Below, in pieces: positions 1 through 10,926 of a stretch of 64,000 bases of DNA. Origin of the DNA: Hydrangea macrophylla. Lineage: Eukaryota; Streptophyta; Magnoliopsida; Cornales; Hydrangeaceae. Each line of letters starts with the position of its first letter. Within the stretch, counting starts at the first letter, position 1. A program made the translations under genes and the position numbers. The DNA lies in NCBI GenBank assembly GCA_033977485.1, contig CM066982.1:12577218-12641217 (forward strand), written 5' to 3'. The notes below the pieces were generated by a model. That model was not told the origin of the DNA. It did no database searches and saw only the letters and a program-made list of their open reading frames with translations.

Positions 1-994
1 ACAAGATAGTTATGGATAAATATTTTTAATTTATTTCAGCTAACTATTTTGTAGTCTAAAATTATATACTATAATATATTATATCTATTTAGTTTTAAAT
101 TCGTGGTTAAAGGGTAATATTGGTAAGTAGGTATAAGTTTTTACTTTTAAAAGGTTACTACCAAACGTATTTGCACATTTAGATGCACTTTTTATTTAAA
201 AAACACTCCTTCAGCAAACAAACTCTTCTTTATAAAAAGTCCATTTTAAAAAATCCATCTTCAGAAGTCCATTTCCGAGAATGAACTTCTACGTGAGAAG
301 TTACGCCAAACAGCACCTTCGTATTAAGCCTAGAAAAAGAAAGCATTTTATTTCAAAAAAAAAGGAGAGAAATACCATCTCCCGATTTGAGAGAGAGAGA
401 GAGATAGAGAGGAGAACAGACGACCCAAGCTGTGGCGGAAATGACGGCGCAGAGCTTCGTGCTCGAGGTAGGTGAACATTAGGGTACTGTAATTATTGGC
501 TTTTGCACTTTTTAATGGGTTCAAATTAATGTTGTTTCATGTTATAAGGTCAAATGTGAAAATAATAATAGTTTTAGTATATCTGGTATCCTCAGCATGT
601 CTGTCTGTATACATACTTCTTAGATCATCCACAGTTCATCCCATATACACTGGAACAATAATTTGGATAAAATTTAGGTTTGGCCCGTGACGTTAGGGAA
701 GACTCCAATTTCGTGCCTTCCGCATGTTGAATAGATGTTTCCAACAAGTTCTGGACTGTGACGTTAGTAGCAACATTATACCTATTACTCTATTATAAAT
801 AATTGACGAGTTAAATGACTATTGTTTGCAAATTAGACTTGCATTGATATTCTTCTATAGATTTGTGGTAAAATACAAAGATAGTCTATGAAATGATGAC
901 TGAATTTCTTTCGGACCTTTGACTTCCTCAATTTTCTCTCAGTGTATCTTGTTGCTTCTATAGTCTATATTGATTGATTGCTGTATGTACCTGC
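1..994 (+). other. Upstream region of F-box copy 1
   Basis: No protein gene is supported here. A GA-rich microsatellite lies near 391-412. The stretch from about 360 to 860 is homologous to the fragment at 55715-55930 and, from about 480 on, to the sequences upstream of copies 2 and 4, so it is the shared 5' flank of the family. A GAG|GTAGGTG donor-like site near 464-472 and an ACAG acceptor-like site ending at 1039 could bound a 5'-UTR intron; this is inference only. The first 250 bases are AT-rich with no recognised feature. Confidence 0.5.
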
Positions 995-1002
995 TATATA
1001 TA
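995..1002 (+). promoter_or_regulatory. Candidate TATA box of F-box copy 1
   Basis: TATATATA lies 72 bases upstream of the chosen ATG at 1074, a spacing that would give a short 5' UTR. The same octamer is kept at the same distance in copies 2 and 4 but is broken in pseudogene copy 3 (CTACTATAG). If the 5'-UTR intron model is right instead, this would be intronic sequence. Confidence 0.4.
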
Positions 1003-1073
1003 GCTGTTGACTGGTGAATTTTCCTCTTGACAAGTACAGGTTTGTTGTGTTATGCTCTTGTAAACAATTGGTG

Positions 1074-2198
1074 ATGGCCAAAAGGAAAAGAACCATAAAA
1101 GATGGAATAATCACTTGTTCTCAAGGAAGGAAGCAGAATAAGGTTATACCATTTCTTCCCAAAGAGATCATTTTCCATATTCTTATTTGGCTTCCCGCTG
1201 AATTTCTCCACAACCATGGGAAATACGTTTGCAGGGCTTGGGCTGATATAATACGTGACCCTCTATTTATTAAGAAACACCTCCTCCATGCAAATCCGAG
1301 ATTGTTTGTCAATAATTTTTCTCTAGAAACTAGCCGTTTCATCGAGATAAAAAGAGGGAAGGTCAGAGTGTCAAATCTAAACCATGAGGTACTCGGAATT
1401 GAGTTAGCCAGTTGTGAAGGCGTTCTCTTGTTCTATGATCCCCGTGGAGGGAATCGGCTCCGTGTCACCAATATTGTTACCTTGCAGGCTGTGGAACTGC
1501 AGTTCCCTTCAGATGTTAAGCCATATTTTGAGTACAGTTGTAGCATGGCGTACATTTCTCAGACGGGGAAATTTAAAGTGATATGCCCCTGCGTAGATGT
1601 TGACGGAATGTGTTGTTGGTTTGTACAGACAGTTGGTGTTGATGTATCGTGGAGAAAACTTGACTTTTTCATTCCATTAGACAATTGGAAGTCGCGTAAC
1701 ATAGTTGCAGCAAAGTCAATTTGTGGGGTTATTTATTGGTTCCCAAGGGGTCGTCTCGAGGTTGATCAGAGAATTCTTGCTATTGACCTTAATGATGAAT
1801 CTATTCACTATGTTCACCTTTCCACAGAAAAAATTTGGCGATGTCGGTGGGCGTTTGTGGAGATGGAAAATCGTTTGTCTTGCCTTCGTTGGGCTGATGC
1901 TTCAAAAGAAGTGGAGGTGTATATATTGAAGGACTTGGGTCGAAATGAGTGGGTTGAAGCTTTCAAGCTTGTAGCTGATATTGGTGGGCATAGAATTTGG
2001 GATCATATGCCAGTTCCTATTTGTTGGCTGGATAGTGGCCAGGTATTGGTTACACATGTTGTCAAGAGGAGCCGCATCATAGAAACAATTGTTGTGGCCT
2101 ACAATGTGAAAACTGGGGTGATGAGAAGGATCAAGAGTGCTTACATCAATGAATATGACCAACCACTAAGGCACATCAGCAGCCTTCTTTCTTGGTGA
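1074..2198 (+). CDS. F-box protein with F-box-associated domain, copy 1
   Basis: This single-exon gene encodes 374 residues. The open frame extends upstream to a GTG at 1014, but the first ATG is at 1074 and the 20 extra codons look non-coding, so 1074 is chosen. A basic KRKR cluster (residues 3-6) could be a nuclear signal. Residues about 25-70 read as an F-box (LPKEIIFHILIWLP, then CRAWADIIRDP), which in this family binds SKP1 in an SCF ubiquitin ligase. The rest resembles the beta-rich F-box-associated region (LASCEGVLLFYDP, SQTGKFKV, ICWLDSGQVLV), expected to bind the ubiquitylation target, which is unknown. From about codon 50 on it appears identical to copy 4 at 59140. An AATAAA at 2372 could serve polyadenylation. 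Family assignment is firm; expression and function cannot be judged. Confidence 0.85.
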   Translation: MAKRKRTIKDGIITCSQGRKQNKVIPFLPKEIIFHILIWLPAEFLHNHGKYVCRAWADIIRDPLFIKKHLLHANPRLFVNNFSLETSRFIEIKRGKVRVSNLNHEVLGIELASCEGVLLFYDPRGGNRLRVTNIVTLQAVELQFPSDVKPYFEYSCSMAYISQTGKFKVICPCVDVDGMCCWFVQTVGVDVSWRKLDFFIPLDNWKSRNIVAAKSICGVIYWFPRGRLEVDQRILAIDLNDESIHYVHLSTEKIWRCRWAFVEMENRLSCLRWADASKEVEVYILKDLGRNEWVEAFKLVADIGGHRIWDHMPVPICWLDSGQVLVTHVVKRSRIIETIVVAYNVKTGVMRRIKSAYINEYDQPLRHISSLLSW

Positions 2199-4036
2199 CT
2201 GATATTCATAAAATCGTAATTTAAACCTATTTATCTTTTCGTATCATCGAAAATGACCTTGTACTCGTGAAAACTGTACTAAATTTTATGATCTTCGTTT
2301 GCAATTATTTTCCATATGATGGTCTCTCTGATCTAGGAAAAAAAAAATATTGGGGTGAGGCTTATAGCTTGAATAAAATTAGTTTTCCTTCATGTTATGC
2401 AATGTTAGGGATGGTAGTTGAACTGAGGATTTGATATGGGATGTGTTTATTTTTTGGGTAAAGCTGTCAAAGCAATGGTGCTTTATGGGATGATGGGCAG
2501 ATGATATTTCCCTCCTATTTTTATTTATTTATTTATTTCTTCTTCTTTTTCAAGTTATTTTTATTGGGCTGTGGAATTTGTAATGTTTTGTTAGTTTTGT
2601 TTTTTAGAGAATTTCTCTCTTGTTTCTCGGATTCATTAGTGGATAGGTTTATGTATCCAGAATTGTCTTTTTGTTTCTCAAATGGATTGTGAAGTTAGCA
2701 GATCAATTGGGTGCTTGATCGTGCAGAATTCTGATATGTTGACTTGGTGCTGCTTCTCTGTTTTACTCTGCTATGTTGTTTCATATGGCTCATGTTGGTG
2801 TGACGTTTTCGTTATTTTGTGCTAGTTTTCAAAGGTTTTAGTTGCGATGACTCTTTTGATTTTATATGCCAAGTGTTGTTTTTGTGTGTGAGGTGTTTTT
2901 TTGTGTTGGGGTTTTTGCCAATCTAGTATTTTGGTGTAATTTAGTTATTTTTTACGATTACAAATGGGAGGGGGACTCAAACTTGCTCCCAAGGCATGGG
3001 GTGTATTAAACCTGACTCAGCTGCCACATCATTTGGGAAGCACTTTTGGGATAAAAATTTAAGAAGCATAGCATTACTCAGTTGGTATTGGCTATTTCGG
3101 ATAGGACCTAGGTCCTTTACTACTAAATATTTAATTTCAAGGTGGATCTTTTAAAATTTATTTTCTTTATTGAAGTATGTAATTTCTAGTTAATATGACC
3201 TCACGTGGATTGATTAGTATAATACTCTATAAATTTTGAATAAGTAAGTTTTTTTTTTTTTCCGTCTCTCCTTTTTCATGCGTTTTATGTTCTCTTACTA
3301 TGAGATATTGGGGCTAGGGAAAGAGGCTAGGACTTGGTGGCCTAAATAAGTAATTCTATGATGCTCAAATTTGATTTTCAAATGTTTTATCGGTTGTATC
3401 ACAGAGTGACTTGTGGTACCATGAATCATTATCATAGCATGTGGTACAAGTGTTAAGTCATTTGTGAACCAAATTTGAGATTCTAATCTGATAAGCATAG
3501 CATTCTTCGCCTCAAAATAGTATAAGATTAAGAATTTGGAAATACAAAAAGGAATATATATATATATATATATAGTTCTTACTACCCATGTGTCCAAATC
3601 TTAATGCTGTTATAGAATATATTATTCAAGTGTTATCTTAAAATGGGCATTTTCCCATGAGAATAATCTGTTCAAAGTTGTAGAGTTCCTTAATGACTTG
3701 GGGCCCATTTGACAACAGTTTTTGTTTTTGCGATTCAATCGTCTAAATATGCTCTTGGTCAAAAGCTGTCCCAATTGCAAATTTTTACATTTGACACACT
3801 TTTATGCGATTGACTCGCTGAAACTGGTTTGTCAAAACAGTTTTATTCTAGCTTTTAGAGGTCCATAATCACTCACGGACTAAAAAAAAACTGTTGTCTA
3901 AAGAGAATAAGCTGAAACTTGATCAAATAATGATGAAAGTGTGGGGAAGTGCACAAGTGTTGATTGGTTATAAAAGCATTCTCAGTATTGTTTTTGAATC
4001 AACATAGTATTCAGAGAAAAAGAACAAGAATTTAGG
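2199..4036 (+). other. 3' flank of F-box copy 1
   Basis: T-rich non-coding sequence shared with the flanks of copies 2, 3 and 4 and with the block at 4037. It holds poly(T) and (TA)n tracts (near 3250 and 3556-3573) and no supported gene. Copy 4 has lost the part equivalent to about 2425-3245 and carries another repeat there (60491-60815). The junction with the next block is at about 4036, where similarity to 50917 begins. Confidence 0.6.
3709..3900. repeat. Short inverted-repeat element (MITE-like)
   Basis: TTGACAACAGTTTTT at 3709 is mirrored by AAAAACTGTTGTCTA ending at 3900 (one mismatch), enclosing about 160 bases. Related copies lie in the flank of copy 3 (about 41607-41803) and a truncated one near 37433. 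No target duplication was identified, so the class is open. Confidence 0.4.
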
Positions 4037-4492
4037 TATCTAGAATTGTCTTTTTGTTTCTCAAAATGGGTTGTGAAGTCATCAGATCAATTGGGTGGGT
4101 TGATGTAGTAGAATTTCTGATATGTTCACTTGGTGCTGCTATGGTGTTTCTTATGGCTCATATTGGTGTGACGCTTCTGAAATTTTATGCTAGTTTTAAG
4201 GTTTTAGTTCTGATGACTCTTGATTATATGTGCCAAAGTATTGTTTTTGTGTGCTGTGTGTTTTGTGTTTTTGCATGTTTTTGGTCTTTATTAAATCTAG
4301 TTTTTTGGTGTATTTTAATTATGTTTCCTGATTACAAATGGGAGGGGGATTCAAACTTGCACCTAAGCTATGGAGGGAGTTCGGAACAGGACCTCGGTTC
4401 TCTATTATTCTGTATCTTATTTGAAGGCGGATCGGGCAAAATTTCTTTTCTTCATTAAAGAGTTTGTCATTTCTATTTACTATCAATATGAC

Positions 4493-4670
4493 GAGTCCAG
4501 ATCCGCGGCCGCGAGCTGCCCGGGCAGCGCCTACGTGGCCCCTGACAGGACCACACGATGAGTTTTTTTTGCATTTTTAAAAATTGCAAAAAAAAAAAAA
4601 AACCATCGTGTGGTCTTGCCAGTGCCACGCAGGTGCTGCCTGGGCAGCGCGCTGCCGAGGATCCTTGGGC
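4493..4670. mobile_element. GC-rich foldback MITE, copy A
   Basis: This 178-bp element is almost entirely an imperfect hairpin: the left arm contains CTGCCCGGGCAGCGCC and GGACCACACGATG, mirrored on the right by CATCGTGTGGTC and GCTGCCTGGGCAGC, with an A/T-rich loop. It is flanked by the 9-bp direct repeat CAATATGAC (4484-4492 and 4671-4679), a length typical of Mutator-like elements, though hAT-like insertion is not excluded. The related flank of copy 1 near 3195 lacks the insertion. The duplicate is at 51373-51550. Confidence 0.75.
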
Positions 4671-5523
4671 CAATATGACCTTATGCGGATGATTAGTACA
4701 TGCCCTGGGGGAGTTTTGAATTAGTAAGTTTTGTTTGCATCTCTCAAATTTCATGCATTTATGTTCTCTTATGAGATGTTGCGCCACGGAAGGTGCAAAA
4801 TAGAGGCTGGGGCTTTGTGGCCTAAAAATATAATGCTATGATTCCTAAATTTAAATTCTAAATTCTTTGTCAGTTCAGTTTTACCACAAAGTCGCATGTA
4901 TCACAACCAATCATTGCCACAACATATGGTACAACTATTAAGCCATTTGGAACCATAGCATTTTTATTAACTATTAATCCATCATTGGCCTAGAAGGTTA
5001 TGACTTCGGAAATATGAAAAAGCAAAAAAACAGCATTTTGTTAAAATAGCATTTCCCAAGAGAAGAATACCTCAGAAGTAAATAAAAATACGCTCTTGGT
5101 CAAAAACTGCCCACATTGCAATTTTTTTTTGTAGTTGACACACTTCTATACAATCAAATCGCTGAAGCTGGTTTGTCTAATAATTTTATTTTAGCTTTTG
5201 AAGTTCCATAATTACATTTGAGATTCCAAAAATTATTGTCCAAAAAGAACAAGCTGAACCTTGATCAAATTATGGGCAAGTCCACAAGTGTTTTTTTGGT
5301 AATAAAGCATTATAAGTATCATTCTTCAATCAAAATAATATTTAGAGAAAAAAGCAAGCAAAAAAAAAAAAAAAAGGAAAATGGACAGAAGATGACTTTT
5401 GTACACTTTCGCTTTCCAGAAAATACCAGAAATAAAAGTACCCAATCAATCAATTATTTGAAAGAAACAAATCCTCACATATTATTTATCTTTACAACAG
5501 GGAAACAATTAAAAACAAGGACA

Positions 5524-5682
5524 TTAACTTGCTCTTACACTTTCAATTGCAACAACTAAATCATCAAATTTGGCACCAGTAACTTCTTTAACAATCTTGC
5601 TGTCTTTAAGAATCTTGAAGGTAGGAACCACCTTTATTCCTAGCTCCTTAGCCAATGACTGCCAACAATCATCAGATCCACA

Positions 5683-5722
<40 letters not shown>

Positions 5723-5840
5723 GATATGTCAACAACAAACCTTGTTATCCTGGTTACAGTCAAGTTTTAAAAAGACAACATCAAGATATTTCTTGGACAA
5801 GTCCTGAAATTTTGGAGCCATCACCTTGCAAGGACCACAC
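5524..5840 (-). pseudogene. Thioredoxin f (chloroplast) gene fragment, exons 2-3, copy A
   Basis: On the minus strand, 5840-5741 translates from the last base of a Trp codon into CGPCKVMAPKFQDLSKKYLD and on to CNQDNK, and 5658-5524 continues with SLAKELGIKVVPTFKILKD and EVTGAKFDDLV up to a TAA at 5524-5526. This is the C-terminal half of plastid thioredoxin f, which reduces Calvin-cycle enzyme disulfides with electrons from ferredoxin-thioredoxin reductase; both cysteines of the CGPC active site are present. Splice signals look intact (acceptor TTTGCAG before exon 2, donor GTTTGT, acceptor TTGGCAG), and the 82-base intron contains the CT/GA microsatellite. I could not find exon 1 (transit peptide and the part ending at the active-site Trp) up to the Harbinger element, so I call it a fragment; a distant exon 1 cannot be fully excluded. 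Confidence 0.8.
5686..5717. repeat. (GA)n microsatellite
   Basis: About 16 GA units inside the small intron between thioredoxin f exons 3 and 2. The duplicate at about 52569-52596 is shorter, showing slippage after duplication. Confidence 0.9.
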
Positions 5841-6754
5841 CTGCAAAGTTATTTTACACAAACAATGAGAAACGTCCAGAATGAAGTAAGGCTACTGTAT
5901 AGGTTGTGAAATGATCTTCAGCAACTTAATTGACTCTAACAATGTATTCTAAGACATTTTTCAAAATAATTATTGGATCCGTCCAATTATTTGGAACTAA
6001 ATTGGATAAAATTCCAATCAGGTTTCATTGCTCTTATTCACATTCCACTCCCGTAATAACCCAATTCGATTCGGGTCGTACATAAACACTATGTCCTCAA
6101 TCTTAAACGATCCTCGGTAGATAGAACATTGGCAATTACTAAAAACAAGTAAGCCAAACGTTATTGCAGATAATATGACCACTAGAATTGGGGTGGGGGG
6201 GGAGAAGAGTTGAGGAGGGGTACACTACCAATAACTATTAAAACTATACGCACACAGAAGTTTTCGTTTAGAAGTTGAGTGCATTCGCTTTTCTTAGAAC
6301 CATCATACACACCAGTGACAGACGGAATTGTTTGTATGGGATTAGGGTTTATAAAGTGGAGCTATTACCTTCTGAAAATAATTATCGCCAAAAAGAACGG
6401 AAGAGCTATGCTAATGAAATAACACTTACCCTCAACAACTTGCGATGGACACAGATCGAACCTCTATCTTAAGACTAGGTTTTCATATCATGCAGATTTG
6501 AGTGTCAATACAGTAGTATAGTATGAAACATGAAGAGGATAAAGTACTCACTAATTTGGCTATGGGTTTTTGTTTTGTTTCACTCTTGTTGGAAACAATG
6601 ACAACAAACGTTAAGAAGTTTTGAAGGTCAAAGATCCAAAACAATAATTATATATATATATATATATTTCCCTCAAGTATCTAACATTAAAAACATTGGG
6701 ACAACTTTATACTACTCATTCCAAGTGTTTGCTGAAGCAGCTGAACTGTCCAAT

Positions 6755-7021
6755 TTACATCAGGGAAGCTCTATCAAGACAATAAGCTATGGACGTGTGC
6801 ACACTATAGCACTTAAATCTAAGAGAAAATCTTTCGTGGAATGAGCCAATCTTGCATCCACAAACATGCTTGCACTTAGTGGCCTGACACTTGCAACTGA
6901 ATTTCTGCTTAGACTCGACTATTTGGTTGGCTTTTCCCCCCATTGAGAGCAAAGTCGTGTGTTCTTCTTTGGTGTACCCCATCACAAGTCCAAGGGCGCA
7001 CCGAGCTTTTGGATGAATCAT
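6755..7021 (-). CDS. Hypothetical small cysteine-rich ORF
   Basis: An 88-codon ATG-initiated frame on the minus strand. I do not recognise it. It contains a cluster of cysteines (CKCQATKCKHVCGCK, about residues 43-57) and no signal peptide. The counterpart at 53590-53868 matches over the first 85 or so residues and then diverges because of a small deletion. Conservation of the frame is weak evidence because the whole block is recently duplicated. It could be a captured exon or chance. Confidence 0.2.
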   Translation of the reverse strand: MIHPKARCALGLVMGYTKEEHTTLLSMGGKANQIVESKQKFSCKCQATKCKHVCGCKIGSFHERFSLRFKCYSVHTSIAYCLDRASLM

Positions 7022-7196
7022 TAATTACTTTTCAAACAACTTTGAATGACACATAACCAAGTTCATAGTTTGACATTGAATTGGTTTCCTTATTGGACAC
7101 CACAGTTAATTATTCTTTTGAAAAAAAACCTGAGTTCAAAAAACTAACTAGGCTCAGTGGTGTACAATGGCTACGAAAATTTGATTTACTTGATTT

Positions 7197-7476
7197 AGGC
7201 TTAGTTTGGCCCCCACATGGCTTTTTAAAAGGAGCTTATGAAATTTATTACTAAGTTGTTTGATAATTTTATACAAGTGACACATTATTATTCAAAAAGA
7301 CATCATGAGACCAAAAAGCAACCTTGAGATTTTAAAAGCTCCATTCTAGAGCTTTTAAAAGATCCCCCAAAAAGCCCTAAGTTCAATTTTTGCAAAGCTC
7401 ATAAACTAGTTACCAAATGAATTAACATGAAATTGTGCTTTAAAAAAGGAGAAGCACCAAAATGAAACTAAGCCTT
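7197..7476. mobile_element. MITE-like element with AGGCTTAGTTT termini
   Basis: AGGCTTAGTTTGG at 7197 is mirrored by GAAACTAAGCCT ending near 7476, and the inner sequences (GGAGCTT, CTTTTAAAAG) are also partly palindromic. About 280 bp, also present in copy B near 54045-54322. The superfamily is not determined. Confidence 0.45.
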
Positions 7477-7705
7477 AGTCTAATCTGTGCATCCTGGCTT
7501 AGTGTAATGGAACATTTTCACCTTCTACTTCCATGTCAAACCTAAAATTACTCTTGTACATTGGTTCCAAAAGTAAGAGTAACCCACAAGCTCATTTTCT
7601 GTCCAAATTTACTCGTATATGGGCACTTAAATTGCTGAAGTTGTGACTGATTTTTAATAGCATTGAACACTTTATTTAACCGGATTTCTAGCTCAAGAAG
7701 CTTTA

Positions 7706-8003
7706 GGCTGTGTTTGGTTCATGGATTTAGTGGGGGGTTATGAAAGAAAAACGCGAAGGAAAACATTGTCCTTTGTTTGGTTATAAGGAAACTATTGAGG
7801 AAAATACGAAGGAAAGGGAAATAAGGTGACAACTAAATTAAGTTAGTGAGTCACTTTCCTCTTCTTCTTTTTTCGTAAGTTGCAATTAAAACTTGAAATT
7901 TTTTTACTCTAAATGTTGTTTAAACATTAAATAGAACACAATGGAACTAGTTTACTTCTTTTTTTCCTTTCCCTTCAATGAATCTGCAAACCAAACAGAA
8001 TCT
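7706..8003. mobile_element. MITE-like element with TGTTTGGTT termini
   Basis: GGCTGTGTTTGGTTCATGG near the left end is mirrored by GAATCTGCAAACCAAACAGA near the right end, an arrangement common in non-autonomous hAT or Harbinger MITEs of plants. The interior is AT-rich and non-coding. The duplicate lies near 54551-54848. End points are approximate. Confidence 0.4.
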
Positions 8004-9070
8004 CAACTTTTCCCTTTTTCCAAATTCATCCAACTAGTAGCAGCCATTCTAAACTCTTGAGTTTCTACATACAGTGGGCTTGGGTTATTGGGCTTGGACT
8101 TAGGTATATGTAGGTGGGCTTGGATCAAATGAAGAGTATAGATTGTGGGATAGGATAAAAATGACGAGTGGATGTGGCGAGTCTGTTATGATGATGACAA
8201 GGTGGGTAACAGCGGCTGTGTTGGTGAGATATGGGCTGGCTGGGCAGGTAGATGATGTGGTGAGTTTTGTGGTATGGGTGATGTTGATCAGACTAATGAT
8301 CAAGGGGTTTGGGGCAGATTGGGGCAGTGAATGCGGTAGAATGGTATACTTTAATTATACACACGTAAGAGCAACTCCAGCAGCTTGCTAAAATAGTGTG
8401 AATACTAAAGTAGCGAGTCATTTTTGTGTTTTTCATCCTCCAAGAGCCTCGCCACTTGACTCGGTAATTTAGCAACAACAAAAAAACTCGCCAAGATCTG
8501 GCGAGGAACCCTCCATCGCTACTCATCTCCAAAAAAGTGCAACGGTCAGAAAATTTTGAAATCAAAAGCCCAACGGAAGTATTATTTTGAAATCAAAAGA
8601 GGAAATATGCATCAGACTCCATTTGTAAAGTTTAACCCCAAAACTCTATATAAACACAAAATATAATTCATAAGTTCTATCACCAGAAATTTGCCGGAGT
8701 GCTGCCAGAGTAGTTTCCGTCGCCGGAATCTTGCAAAAAATTGTGGAAGGCAAGGTTTCTTGCTGTGTAGACTAGGGATTGGGTGAGAGTTATGGGCGTT
8801 GGTGATGGTGGTTGAGGCTGAGACGGTGGTGTCGGTGGTTGAGACTGAGGTAACTGACAGTGGCTGAGCGTGGCTCAATAGTCAATACTGCTGCGCCTTT
8901 TCCCCTGCTTGTTCTTATCTCTTTTTCCAAAACAGAAGAGATGGGTTAGGTATTTTATTAAGTGTAAAATAGTAGTATAGTAATAAAATAACTATTTTTA
9001 TATTCAATTATATTGCATATCACATTTATTTAATTGCTAGAATAGGAAAGTGTGTTGATGAATGTTAAAC

Positions 9071-9467
9071 TAGAGGTGTCAAACGGGCCGGGTTGGCCCG
9101 GCCCAGCCCGAGCCCGAGCCCGGCCCGCTTTTTTCGGGCTAAAAGCCCGCCCCGCCCCGCTAGGCCCGGTTCACATACCCCGGGCCGGGGTGGACACACA
9201 TTCTTCCGTCCATGACCCGGCCCGGCCCGAAATGAAGAAAAAGCCCGGCACGGCCCGAAGCCCACCACGGTCAAGGCCAAAAGTCGAAGGAAGCCCGCTA
9301 GCCCGTCCGGCCCGGGCCACCGGTCCGGGGCGGACACACCCCCTCCTTTCCCAAGCCCGGCCCGGCCCGACCCGATGTTTGGTGAAGCCCAGCTCGGCCC
9401 GGCCCGGCCCAAAGCCCGATCGGGGCCCGCTTTGACCGGGCCCGGCCCGGCCCGTTTGACACCTCTA
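9071..9467. mobile_element. GC-rich hAT-like MITE built of CCCGG repeats, copy A
   Basis: Perfect outer termini TAGAGGTGTCAAACGGGCC at 9071 and its inverse ending in GACACCTCTA at 9467, flanked by the perfect 8-bp duplication TGTTAAAC (9063-9070 and 9468-9475). An 8-bp duplication and a TAG-type start are hAT hallmarks. The interior is very GC-rich and consists largely of overlapping CCCGGCCC/GGGCCGGG words, in strong contrast to the AT-rich surroundings. Frames through it are translations of the repeat, not genes. Copy B is 56741-57154. Confidence 0.8.
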
Positions 9468-9556
9468 TGTTAAACTGAGAACTCCATTTTTTTTTCTTTT
9501 TTCTTTTTTTAAAGTAGTACCAAATAGTGTTCATATATATATATATATACATTGAG

Positions 9557-9719
9557 TAATGCTATACTTTTCAAATTTTCATCCCAAATCTCCATCCTAA
9601 ATGACGTTGCAGTGATAGGACAGTAAGACCACTATGACTCACTTTAACATTCTCTAATCAAAATTTAGTGGTCCCACTGCCACATCATTTGGGATGAAAA
9701 TTTGGAAAGCATAACATTA
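9557..9719. mobile_element. MITE with about 32-bp inverted termini, copy A
   Basis: AATGCTATACTTTTCAAATT on the left is mirrored on the right by a segment reading AATTTGGAAAGCATAACATT; the similarity extends through TTCATCCCAAAT on both sides. Length about 162 bp. Copy B is at about 57238-57400. A half-copy seems to lie in the flank of F-box copy 1 around 3025-3080. Confidence 0.6.
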
Positions 9720-10001
9720 TTTAGGTACATCATTTGGGATGCAGTTACTTTATTGTTTTTTTTAGCATATCAATACTCATTAAATTTACTTCTGCCATCT
9801 GCATGTGTTCATGTTTAGTTAACTTATGAAGTTCAATTTATTATTTTTTACAGATGAGTTTGGAAAACAACACATATTACACTGATCTTTTGTACGTTTA
9901 ACTTAATTATTTACTCATTTCACATGGCGCGTCGTAACCGTCAATTGAGTATGCTTCTACTTGAATCTGACTTTGATGACTAATTGGAGTTGTTAGTAAT
10001 A

Positions 10002-10926
10002 ATGGCCATAGAAGAAGAGCAACAAGGTAGTAGAAGACATCGTGGTAGTGTTCAAGGTCGCATTACCATTTGGCGAGATAGAGTTCAAGGCCATAAAAGA
10101 CTTTATCGTGACTATTTTGCTGAAACTCCTACGTATCCTCCCACTCTCTTTCGCAGGAGGTTTAGAATGAGACGTCATCTTTTCCTTCGCATTCAATCCG
10201 CAGTTGAAGCCCACGATCAATATTTTGTCCAAAAAATGAATGCTGCTGGAACAATGGGTTTGTCTTCTCTTCAGAAAATAACAGCTGCATTAAGGATGCT
10301 CGCTTATGGAATATCGGCAGATTTTATGGATGAGTATGTGAGAATTGGCGAAAGCACCACAATAGAGAGCCTAAAAAATTTTGTCAGGGCAGTGGTTGAA
10401 ATTTTCTCTGAGGAGTACTTGAGGAAACCAAATAGTAATGACATTGCTAGGTTGCTAGAAATTGGTAAACAGCGTGGCATTCCTGGGATGTTGGGGAGCA
10501 TTGATTGTATGCATTGGAAGTGGAAGAATTGTCCAACTGCGTGGAAAGGGATGTATTCTGGTCACGTTCATGAACCAACGATTATTCTTGAAGCCGTGGC
10601 TTCATATGATCTCTGGATATGGCATGCCTTTTTTGGGCTACCAGGTTCTCATAATGATATTAATGTGCTAGAACAATCTCCTTTATTTAGAGACCTCGCT
10701 GAAGGACCTTCAGTCAATTACACAATCAATGGTAACGAGTATGCAATGGGATATTATCTCGCTGATGGTATATATCTTCCATGGTCAACACTTGTTAAAA
10801 CAATTCCTTCCCCACAAAGACATAAAAATCAACATTTTGCTACATGCCAAAAGTCGGCGAGGAAAGATGTGGAGCGATCATTTGGAGTGCTTCAAAGTCG
10901 GTTTGCAATTGTCCGTGGACCAGCAC
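10002..10926 (+). pseudogene. PIF/Harbinger transposase, 5' part (interrupted)
   Basis: Codes for 308 residues of a plant Harbinger-type transposase (Plant_tran/DDE_4 family), a nuclease that cuts and joins transposon ends. Candidate catalytic acids are Asp168 (GSIDCMHWKW), Asp219 (GSHNDINVL) and Glu291 (KDVERSFGVLQSRF). The first ATG of the frame is 10002; the frame is open back to TAA at 9981-9983. A 19-codon stretch from ATG 9924 (MARRNRQL...) is in the same frame and resembles the usual acidic N-terminus, so the TAA may itself be an ancient nonsense change; copy B shares it. The gene stops at the insertion site of the outer LTR element, after the codons for GPA. The rest is at 33319-33588. 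Confidence 0.85.

Larger units (their letters stand above)
4037..8340. repeat. Segmental duplication block, copy A
   Basis: Nearly colinear and highly similar to 50917-55192 (offset about 46.88 kb), including the foldback MITE, the thioredoxin f exons, the GA microsatellite, a cysteine-rich small ORF and further MITEs. Differences seen by eye are scattered substitutions and microsatellite length changes. The homology continues into the Harbinger element (8369-10490 versus 56034-58175). Copy B has about 815 extra bases at 55193-56007 where copy A runs directly from GAATGGT to ATACTTTAATT. Confidence 0.85.

Noticed and set aside
1014..1073. N-terminal extension of F-box copies 1, 2 and 4
   Set aside because: These frames begin at GTG; the first ATG is 60 bases downstream, and the stretch may include a splice acceptor or 5' UTR.
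4054..4458. Hydrophobic 134-codon frame that looks like a membrane protein
   Set aside because: It is a reading of the T-rich 3' flank that recurs after other F-box copies without an open frame, and T-rich DNA gives Phe/Leu/Val/Cys-rich translations.
8143..8391. 82-codon frame rich in Met/Val/Gly
   Set aside because: It is derived from GATGATG-type low-complexity repeats; the copy at 54990 diverges without preserving the end.
9052..9435. Pro/Arg/Ala-rich frames on both strands
   Set aside because: They are translations of the CCCGG word repeats of a hAT-like MITE.
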